Assembly (NCBI GenBank): GCA_028873155.1
Contig: JAGWML010000091.1
Coordinates: 1 to 11,246 of the forward strand
Direction: 5' to 3'
Source of the DNA: Acidobacteriota bacterium
Lineage (GTDB): Bacteria > Acidobacteriota > Terriglobia > Terriglobales > Acidobacteriaceae
Length of the DNA: 11,246 nt
The notes under the pieces are model-generated. The model saw only the letters and a list, made by a program, of their open reading frames with translations, searched no databases and was not told the origin of the DNA. Below, piece after piece: positions 5,865 through 11,246 of the stretch (positions are counted from its first letter, which is position 1; every line of letters starts with the position of its first letter). The position numbers and the translations under genes were made by a program.

Positions 5865-6364
5865 TGCCGACGATGACGACAACGACACAAACCCATCCCG
5901 CGCCAGGAGGCTCCGAACTGGATCGCAGGGAATTCTTTACCAAGCTTGGTCTCGGATCGCTGGGGGTTGCGGCCGCGGGAACGCTTGCCTTTTACTACCG
6001 GTACCTCTCGCCCAATGTGCTGTTTGAACCCTCGCCGATTGTGAATGCGGGCAAGGCGGAGAACTATCCGGTCGGCTCGGTGACGCTGGATGTGGATTCG
6101 GCGATTTATCTGATTCATGTCGCCGAGGGCTACTTTTCGCTGAGCGCGATTTGCACGCACCTTGGCTGCATGACGGCGTGGAAGCCCGAGCTGGGCATGA
6201 TCGCGTGCCCGTGCCATGGCAGCCGCTTCAGCGAGGAAGGCCAGAAGCTGGCCGGTCCGGCGCCCAAGCCGCTTCCCTGGCTGAGGACCTGGATCAGCGA
6301 CGATGGCGAACTCATGGTCGATCGCGCCGTAACGATTCCACAGATGCAGTTTCTGAGGGTATAG
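5864..6364 (+). CDS. Rieske [2Fe-2S] protein of the cytochrome b complex
   Basis: This is the high-potential iron-sulfur subunit that takes the first electron from quinol at the Qo site. It has 166 residues. An N-terminal Tat-like motif DRREFFTK (residues 20-27) precedes a hydrophobic anchor (about 28-45), so it is probably Tat-exported and stays membrane-tethered. Cluster motifs are CTHLGC (Cys97, His99, Cys102) and CPCHGS (Cys115, Cys117, His118); by family knowledge 97, 99, 115 and 118 bind the cluster and 102/117 form a disulfide. The ATG at 5864 overlaps the previous TGA by one base, with AGGAA just upstream; GTG 5861 and ATG 5873 are possible alternatives. Cytochrome b follows after 3 bases. 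It corresponds to petC/qcrA, but the naming depends on phylogeny. Confidence 0.95.
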   Translation: MPTMTTTTQTHPAPGGSELDRREFFTKLGLGSLGVAAAGTLAFYYRYLSPNVLFEPSPIVNAGKAENYPVGSVTLDVDSAIYLIHVAEGYFSLSAICTHLGCMTAWKPELGMIACPCHGSRFSEEGQKLAGPAPKPLPWLRTWISDDGELMVDRAVTIPQMQFLRV

Positions 6365-6367
6365 AAG

Positions 6368-7153
6368 ATGCCGAGTACCATCGACACCTATTTCGAAAAG
6401 CTTGAACGCACGCGGATGTGGCGATCGATCTTCCGCAGCGGAAGGGGCAGCAGCACGCTCCACAATGCGCTGGCCATCCAGCAGAACGTGTTTCTGCACC
6501 TGTTCCCCACCAAGGTGCGCAAGAGAATGGTTGGCCTGGGCGCGACCTGGTACCTGGGCACGCTGACGCTGGGCACGTTTCTTCTGCTGGTGATTACGGG
6601 CATTTTGCTGATGCTCTACTACCATCCTTCGGTGCCGCAGGCTTACTCCGATGTGAAGGACCTGCGGTTTGTGGTCTCGTCGGGCCTGTTCTTGCGCAAC
6701 CTGCATCGCTGGGCGGCGCACGCGATGGTGTTTCTCGCCTTTGCGCACATGTTCCGCGTCTTCTATCGCGGCGCGTATCGCGCTCCGCGCGAGTTCAACT
6801 GGGTGGTTGGCGTGGTTCTTCTGCTGGTGACGCTGCTGCTGAGCTACACCGGCTATCTGCTGCCCTGGGACCAACTGGCGTACTGGGCGATCACGGTCGG
6901 CACAAATATCTCATCGGCGGTGCCGCTGATTGGCGACAAGATTCACTTCCTGCTGCTGGGCGGCAACCAGGTGAACGCCAATGCGCTGCTGCGCTTCTAT
7001 GTGCTGCACTGCGTGATTCTGCCGCTCACCGCGGTGGTGTTCCTGGCCGTGCACTTCTGGCGGATTCGCAAAGACGGCGGACTCTACGTGCGGGAGAGTG
7101 AACCCGGCACTGCGAGCGCGCAGCCGCAGCCTGCATCAGAGGAGCGGAAATAA
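6368..7153 (+). CDS. petB: Cytochrome b, N-terminal (b6-type) subunit
   Basis: This is the dihaem transmembrane core of the quinol-oxidising complex, four-helix b6 type, 261 residues. Haem ligands are His113 and His127 in one helix (HRWAAHAMVFLAFAH) and His214 and His229 in another. The 14-residue gap in the second pair is the b6 pattern, versus 13 in bc1. The stretch SYTGYLLPWDQLAYW (159-173) is the conserved Qo-side segment. Membrane helices are roughly 58-84, 112-133, 145-165 and 208-231, with a soluble C-terminal tail of about 28 residues. The only cysteine is Cys215, so there is no N-terminal Cys for the extra covalent haem ci of plant, cyanobacterial or heliobacterial b6f. It lies 3 bases after the Rieske gene and 2 bases before subunit IV. 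Confidence 0.95.
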   Translation: MPSTIDTYFEKLERTRMWRSIFRSGRGSSTLHNALAIQQNVFLHLFPTKVRKRMVGLGATWYLGTLTLGTFLLLVITGILLMLYYHPSVPQAYSDVKDLRFVVSSGLFLRNLHRWAAHAMVFLAFAHMFRVFYRGAYRAPREFNWVVGVVLLLVTLLLSYTGYLLPWDQLAYWAITVGTNISSAVPLIGDKIHFLLLGGNQVNANALLRFYVLHCVILPLTAVVFLAVHFWRIRKDGGLYVRESEPGTASAQPQPASEERK

Positions 7154-7155
7154 CG

Positions 7156-7860
7156 ATGACACCCCCTAAAGATTTCACGGCTACCGTCGGATCGGACATG
7201 CGGGTCTCGCAGAAGCGCGTGCTCTTTGTGACGCGGCGCACCTCACCTCAGGTGAAGGCCTACGACGAGGAGAGGGTTCAGACCTTTCCCGAGGTGCTGA
7301 TCCGCGCGCTGCTGGCGATTGAGTGCATGGTCATCGCGCTGGTGCTGATGTCGCTTTTCTTCAACGCTCCGCTTGAGGGAATCGCGAATCCCACCAACAC
7401 GCCGAATCCTGCGAAGGCGCCGTGGTACTTCCTGGGCCTGCAGGAGATGCTGCACTATTTTCCGCCGGTGGTCGCCGGAGTGCTGATTCCGGGCCTGCTG
7501 ATCATCGCGCTCATTGTAATTCCCTACTTCGACATCAACGTCGAAGCCGAGGGATTCTTCCTGAAGGACCGGCAGCAGCGTCTGCGGCTGTCGATGATCG
7601 TGGCCGGCGCGCTGACGATTTTTCTGTGGTTCTTCGATGTGTATGTGGCGCTGGGGCCGACGGTCCTTGTTGCCGGGCTCATGTTGCTTGCGGCTTTCAG
7701 CACTGCCGACTCGCCGAACCGCTTCCGTCGCTATCTTGCGTTAAGACCGATTTCCTGGTGGATCATGACGTGGTTTCTCTTCGAACTTATCGTTCTCACG
7801 GCAGTGGGCACGTACTTCCGCGGCCCCGGATGGTCGTGGGTATGGCCATGGAGGAGCTAA
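7156..7860 (+). CDS. petD: Cytochrome b, C-terminal (subunit IV-type) subunit
   Basis: This completes the Qo site with the b6-type subunit; 234 residues, longer than the roughly 160 of plant subunit IV. A polar 45-residue N-terminus is followed by hydrophobic helices at about 48-70, 104-125, 146-183 (probably two) and 202-220. The Qo motif region reads NPAKAPWYFLGLQEMLHYFPP, so the PEWY position is APWY (88-91) and the catalytic Glu is replaced by Pro89. Similar substitutions occur in bacterial cytochrome b families, so this need not abolish activity. The tail (FRGPGWSWVWPWRS) is aromatic-rich and likely periplasmic-facing or interfacial. It starts 2 bases after the cytochrome b stop; its own TAA directly abuts the ATG of the octahaem gene, whose ribosome site GGAGGAG (7850-7856) lies inside this gene. 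Confidence 0.93.
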   Translation: MTPPKDFTATVGSDMRVSQKRVLFVTRRTSPQVKAYDEERVQTFPEVLIRALLAIECMVIALVLMSLFFNAPLEGIANPTNTPNPAKAPWYFLGLQEMLHYFPPVVAGVLIPGLLIIALIVIPYFDINVEAEGFFLKDRQQRLRLSMIVAGALTIFLWFFDVYVALGPTVLVAGLMLLAAFSTADSPNRFRRYLALRPISWWIMTWFLFELIVLTAVGTYFRGPGWSWVWPWRS

Positions 7861-9918
7861 ATGCAAACGCATAAGAGTGGCTTCATCTCCTCCATCAAGG
7901 CTTTCGTCTGCGACCCGTTCCGCATGTTCGGCGTGGTCAGCCTGGTACTGCTGCTGCTGCTGACCATTGCGCCGGCGAAGGATTACTTCAGCGAGTGGCA
8001 CGGGTATCAGCGGCAGTATCTGAACATCATCCGCAATCGCGGCGATGCGATTACGCTGCGCCGGCACTTCGAGGGCGGGCTTCATCAGATCTGGATTCCG
8101 CAACTGGGCGTGGTGGACCGGTGTGAGACGTGCCACGTCGGACTGACCGAGACCAGCCTTGCCGATGTGAAGGAACAGCCGTTCCGCGCTCACCCGGCGA
8201 TGCCGCACAAGCTGACGGAGTTTGGCTGCGTGGTCTGCCATCGCGGCCAGGGCGGGGCCACCACCGTCAACGAGGCGCACCACAGCGAGATGGCTGGCGA
8301 AGAGCCGATTCTGCCGGCGCGCTACATGGAGTCATCGTGCGGACAATGCCACCAGGGGCCGCTCGAAGGCACGCCGAAGCTGAACCGAGGCCGTGCGATG
8401 CTCTCGCGCTATGGCTGCGTGAGCTGCCACTCGATCAGCCTGCCGGACGGCACCAAGCTGGAGGCCACCGACAATCCTCCTCCGTTGACGCACATCGCGG
8501 ACAAGACCACGCGGGAGTGGATCTATGCGTGGCTCAAGGATCCGACGAGCTACTCAACGTCAGCGACGATGCCCAATTTCGCACTGAGCGATGCGGACGC
8601 GAGCGACATCTCCGCGTTCCTGATTGCCAACAGCGTGCCGCAGCCAGGCGACCAGGTCGCGCTGCCAGCGCAGGGACATGGACCCGCGGCCGATCCCGCG
8701 GCCGGCGCCAGCCTCTATGGGGAATCTTTCTGCGCCTCCTGCCACGCCGCCCAGAATGCAGCGGGCAACCTGGTGGGCGGAGATCTTGGACCCGAACTGA
8801 CGAACGTGGGCACCAAGGTAAAGCCGGAGTGGCTGCTGGCCTGGATGCGGGATCCGCAGAAGTACGATCCGGCCACGCCGATGCCGCAATACCGCTGGAC
8901 CGACGCGCAGCTCAAGGTGATTGCAGGTTATGTGCAGAACAAGAGCAATCCTGATCTGCTGTCCAACGTGCACCTGCAGCCGGCGACGCGGGCGCAGATT
9001 GCGCACGGCAAGCAACTGGTGACGGAGTACGGCTGCGCCTCCTGCCATGAGATCAGGGGTGTTCCGAAGCCTGATAACTTTGGGCCCAACCTCAGCCGCA
9101 TCGGGAGCAAGCCGGTTGTTCAGCTTGTCTTCCTGCCTGACATGGAACACAGCCTGCCGGCGTATCTGACGCAGAAGATCCGGGAACCGCGGTCGTTTGG
9201 ATCGACGTTCCGGATGCCGCGCTACAACTTCACACCGAGCCAGGTGGAGGCGGTGACGACGGCCCTGCTCTCGCTTACGGATCGCAGCTACAGCCTGCCC
9301 TTGAATCTGCAGGTTGCAGCGGTCCGCGAAACGAAGTACCAGCCAGCGGGCCAGGCCGGCCAGATCATGACGAATCTGAACTGCCTCAGTTGCCATCGCA
9401 TCAACGGCCACGGCGGCGATATGGCTCCCGACCTGAGCTGGGAGGGATCTTCGGTTCAGCGGCCGTGGCTTGACGAGTTCCTCAAGAATCCAAACACGCT
9501 GCGTCCTGCGCTCATCCGGCGCATGCCGAAGTTCAACCTGACCGACGCCGAGCGCACCACGCTGACGGACTACATGATGACCGTTTACCAGACATCCTCA
9601 TTCCAGCGGGATGAGATGCCGCTGACTGGCTACACGCCCGAACAGGTCGAGAAGGGACGCCAGCTCTTCTATTCGAAGTATGCGTGCCAGTCCTGTCACA
9701 TGGTGAATCCCAACGAAGACAAGGGATACATCGGACCCACGTTGACCAAGGTTGGCGCGCGCCTGAACGCCGCGTGGATCTTCCACTACCTGAAGGATCC
9801 GCAGGCCATGCGCCCCGGAACCATCGAGCCCAACCAGCACATGAGCGACGACGATGCCCGTGCGCTGACAGCATTCCTCATGGCGCAGAAGACCGGCGCC
9901 GGACAGGGGGCAAAGTGA
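7861..9918 (+). CDS. Membrane-anchored octahaem cytochrome c with five tandem class-I-like modules
   Basis: This is probably the electron-accepting cytochrome subunit replacing cytochrome c1/f. The 685-residue protein has one N-terminal membrane anchor (about 22-39) and eight CXXCH motifs starting at Cys88, 123, 160, 186, 291, 392, 508 and 609. The first three lie close together with nearby His residues (70, 75, 111, 116, 140, 141) and no clear Met, suggesting a bis-His triheme head; GCVVCHRGQGGATT is characteristic of this type. The last five each head a module of about 100 residues with a helix such as EWLLAWMRDP and a probable Met ligand: Met237, 341, 452, 555 and 661. The head could take electrons from Rieske and the repeats act as a wire. 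No catalytic motif is recognised. The gene starts immediately after subunit IV and overlaps the next gene by one base. Confidence 0.92.
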   Translation: MQTHKSGFISSIKAFVCDPFRMFGVVSLVLLLLLTIAPAKDYFSEWHGYQRQYLNIIRNRGDAITLRRHFEGGLHQIWIPQLGVVDRCETCHVGLTETSLADVKEQPFRAHPAMPHKLTEFGCVVCHRGQGGATTVNEAHHSEMAGEEPILPARYMESSCGQCHQGPLEGTPKLNRGRAMLSRYGCVSCHSISLPDGTKLEATDNPPPLTHIADKTTREWIYAWLKDPTSYSTSATMPNFALSDADASDISAFLIANSVPQPGDQVALPAQGHGPAADPAAGASLYGESFCASCHAAQNAAGNLVGGDLGPELTNVGTKVKPEWLLAWMRDPQKYDPATPMPQYRWTDAQLKVIAGYVQNKSNPDLLSNVHLQPATRAQIAHGKQLVTEYGCASCHEIRGVPKPDNFGPNLSRIGSKPVVQLVFLPDMEHSLPAYLTQKIREPRSFGSTFRMPRYNFTPSQVEAVTTALLSLTDRSYSLPLNLQVAAVRETKYQPAGQAGQIMTNLNCLSCHRINGHGGDMAPDLSWEGSSVQRPWLDEFLKNPNTLRPALIRRMPKFNLTDAERTTLTDYMMTVYQTSSFQRDEMPLTGYTPEQVEKGRQLFYSKYACQSCHMVNPNEDKGYIGPTLTKVGARLNAAWIFHYLKDPQAMRPGTIEPNQHMSDDDARALTAFLMAQKTGAGQGAK

Positions 9919-10649
9919 TGCAAGCGAATCCATGGATCGCGGGAATGCTCGCCGTCACGGTGTGCGCCGGATGCGCGCACCGGCAGGGAACTGCTCCGGC
10001 GCTGAAGGCGAAGGCGGCCGGTGCGGCCATCGTGGTGGTGAGCGGCGACAAGCAGCTCGGGTTCACTGGCGCGCTGCTTGCGCAGCCGCTGGTGGTGCAG
10101 GTGAACGACGATCAGGGCAACGCAGTGCCTGGCGCGCTGGTGGCAGTGACCGGACCGCGGGGCGTCGCCGTTGACCCGGCGCAAGTTCTGACGGACGACA
10201 GCGGACAAGCGACGATCAAGGTCATGTCCAGAGGCAGCTCGGGCCGGTATGAGGTAACGGCAACGTCGCAGGACGCGCACGGGAAGGCCTTTACTCTCGC
10301 GGTTGCTGAGTATGCCGCCGGGTACCAGGAGGAAGTCGGCTCCGAAGTGAATGGAAAATACTGTTCGCGCTGCCACGATCCCGAATCGACAACCGAACAG
10401 GTCTCCAACTACGACAACCTCTCAGTGAAGCCGCACTCGTTCGCGAGCGGCGATGCGTACAACAAGTTTTCCGACGCGGACCTGGCGAACATCATTGCGC
10501 GCGGCGGCCCGGCGATGAACCGGTCCGCTCAGATGCCGCCTTATGGCTGGACGCTGAACAAGGCAGAGATTCAGGCCGCGATTGCGTACATCCGTCTTGT
10601 CTCCGATCCGCCGTATGCGGCGCCCGGGGTCGTGTATGCAAAGCACTGA
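9918..10649 (+). CDS. Ig-like (Big_1-type) domain monohaem cytochrome c lipoprotein
   Basis: This is a probable periplasm-facing, membrane-anchored electron carrier of 243 residues. The N-terminal hydrophobic segment ends in CAGC with Cys19, a lipobox with an atypical residue at -3, so lipidation is likely but not certain. Residues about 35-130 form an immunoglobulin-like domain of the invasin/Big_1 sort (QPLVVQVNDDQGNAVPGALV, LTDDSGQATIKV, GRYEVTATSQD). A C-terminal class-I cytochrome c follows, with CSRCH (149-153) and probable ligand Met206 in QMPPYGW. The Big_1 part may be a rigid spacer placing the haem near the octahaem chain or an outer-membrane partner (inference). The start ATG overlaps the previous TGA by one base, with a G-rich ribosome site (GGGGG, 9906-9910). 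A far-upstream in-frame ATG at 9684 lies inside the octahaem gene and is rejected. Confidence 0.88.
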   Translation: MQANPWIAGMLAVTVCAGCAHRQGTAPALKAKAAGAAIVVVSGDKQLGFTGALLAQPLVVQVNDDQGNAVPGALVAVTGPRGVAVDPAQVLTDDSGQATIKVMSRGSSGRYEVTATSQDAHGKAFTLAVAEYAAGYQEEVGSEVNGKYCSRCHDPESTTEQVSNYDNLSVKPHSFASGDAYNKFSDADLANIIARGGPAMNRSAQMPPYGWTLNKAEIQAAIAYIRLVSDPPYAAPGVVYAKH

Positions 10650-10665
10650 CAGGATGGAAATCCTG
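10650..10665 (+). other. Small hairpin directly after the Ig-cytochrome stop
   Basis: CAGGAT (10650-10655) and ATCCTG (10660-10665) form a perfect 6-pair stem with a GGAA tetraloop, starting at the base after the TGA. CAC (10644-10646) and GTG (10667-10669) can extend it past an internal loop. No T-tract follows. It may mark a processing or stability boundary inside the operon. Confidence 0.35.
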
Positions 10666-10722
10666 CGTGTGCAAGCCGCGGAGAGAAGTTTCAGATTGTG
10701 GGTTCTATTGCAATTTGATTTG

Positions 10723-10729
10723 AAGGAGG
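10723..10729 (+). promoter_or_regulatory. Strong Shine-Dalgarno AAGGAGG of the final gene
   Basis: It lies 4 bases before the ATG at 10734, the same strength and spacing as for the cupredoxin gene. With the 84-base gap, this suggests independent and strong translation. The preceding stretch (10690-10722) is AT-rich, but no convincing promoter could be assigned. Confidence 0.7.
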
Positions 10730-10733
10730 ATTC

Positions 10734-11246
10734 ATGAATAAGTTCATACCGTTACGAACTGGAAGCATGGTTGCACTTGCCGTGCTTTCCATCATCATCG
10801 GAACATCCACACGCAGCGCGATGGCTCTACCGAGCTATGCACGCCAGACAGGACTGGCATGCAGCGGCTGCCACTACACGCCGCCGGAGTTGAATCCCGC
10901 GGGACGCCTGTTCAAGCTGCTCGCCTACACGCAGAAGCTGGATAAGAGCACCGTTCCAGCGCCAGATCCCGACAAGAGGCGTCCGGCGCTCGAGATGCTG
11001 CAGACGCTGCCCCTGGGCGCATGGTTCGAGACCTCGATGACCAGCACCAAGAAGGCTGTGCCGGGCACCCAGAATAACAACGTCGAGTTTCCGCAGGACA
11101 TCTCCCTGTTTCTCGCCGGCGCATGGACCGATCACCTCGGCAGCTTTCTTCAGGTCACGTTCGACACGCAGAACAGCAGCTTCGGAATGGACAACACGGA
11201 TATCAGGTACGCCAAAAAGGTCAAGGTCAACAACAAGGATCTGATC
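10734..11246 (+). CDS. Outer-membrane cytochrome-porin-like protein, Cyc2-like N-terminus (partial, runs off right edge)
   Basis: The first 171 codons of a longer gene are present. A signal peptide spans about residues 1-31 (TRSAMA before the likely cleavage). The mature N-terminus reads LPSYARQTGLACSGCHYTPP then ELNPAGRLFKLLAYT, with one CXXCH at 43-47. This resembles the ARQTGxxCxxCH signature that I recall for Cyc2-type fused cytochrome-porins and a wider group of monohaem outer-membrane proteins. After residue about 100 the sequence alternates polar and hydrophobic residues (ISLFLAGAWTDHLGSFLQVTFDTQNSSFGM), as expected for barrel strands. If so, a haem inside an outer-membrane barrel would conduct electrons across it. 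Direction and substrate cannot be read from sequence, and many relatives are not proven iron oxidisers. It probably belongs to the same operon, 84 bases after the Ig-cytochrome. Confidence 0.75.
   Translation, partial: MNKFIPLRTGSMVALAVLSIIIGTSTRSAMALPSYARQTGLACSGCHYTPPELNPAGRLFKLLAYTQKLDKSTVPAPDPDKRRPALEMLQTLPLGAWFETSMTSTKKAVPGTQNNNVEFPQDISLFLAGAWTDHLGSFLQVTFDTQNSSFGMDNTDIRYAKKVKVNNKDLI

Noticed and set aside
5774..6874. 366-codon minus-strand open frame opposite Rieske and cytochrome b
   Set aside because: Low-complexity, charged sequence with no family motifs; a shadow of the well-supported plus-strand genes.

Overview
The window is GC-rich bacterial chromosome, densely packed with genes. 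It comes from a didermic, respiring bacterium: there are outer-membrane barrel proteins, lipoproteins, a Tat-type Rieske anchor and many c-type cytochromes. The protein style (split cytochrome b with a long multihaem partner, cupredoxin fused to a carboxypeptidase-regulatory-like domain, modAB beside a helix-turn-helix/Mop regulator) suggests Acidobacteriota, perhaps Acidobacteriaceae. That placement is an impression from family knowledge and was not tested by a search.

Left region (1-2815), molybdate handling. On the minus strand, reading right to left, are a predicted outer-membrane beta-barrel protein (2247-1348), the molybdate-binding lipoprotein modA (1322-531) and the permease modB (531 to beyond the left edge). 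modA and modB overlap by one base. Diverging on the plus strand is a small protein (2402-2815) with an excisionase/MerR-like HTH and a C-terminal Mop/TOBE domain, probably a molybdate-sensing regulator. The 154-base divergent spacer holds repeated TAACGAWTC-like motifs, a possible promoter giving a leaderless transcript, and a small hairpin.

Spacer (2816-3236). No gene is seen. It holds an AT-rich patch, a perfect CRP-like palindrome (3039-3054) that fills the 17-base spacer of a candidate sigma70 promoter, a long imperfect hairpin (3111-3162) in the presumed leader, and a strong Shine-Dalgarno.

Right region (3237-11246), one long plus-strand respiratory operon. The order is: secreted cupredoxin with type-1 copper ligands; a GltD-type FAD/NAD(P) oxidoreductase with N- and C-terminal iron-sulfur domains; Rieske protein; b6-type cytochrome b; subunit IV-type cytochrome b; membrane-anchored octahaem cytochrome c; Ig-like (Big_1-type) monohaem lipoprotein; and the start of an outer-membrane protein with an N-terminal CXXCH that resembles Cyc2-like cytochrome-porins. 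From the oxidoreductase to the Ig-like cytochrome, each junction is a 1-base TGATG overlap or a gap of 0-3 bases, so these six genes look like one translationally coupled unit.

Inferred working model: the Rieske, cytochrome b and subunit IV proteins form a quinol-oxidising core. High-potential electrons pass through the octahaem chain and small carriers (cupredoxin, monohaem lipoprotein) toward the periplasm and perhaps the outer-membrane cytochrome-porin. The cytoplasmic flavo-iron-sulfur protein may connect the quinone pool to NAD(P)H or ferredoxin. The last link is the most unusual part and the one most worth testing.
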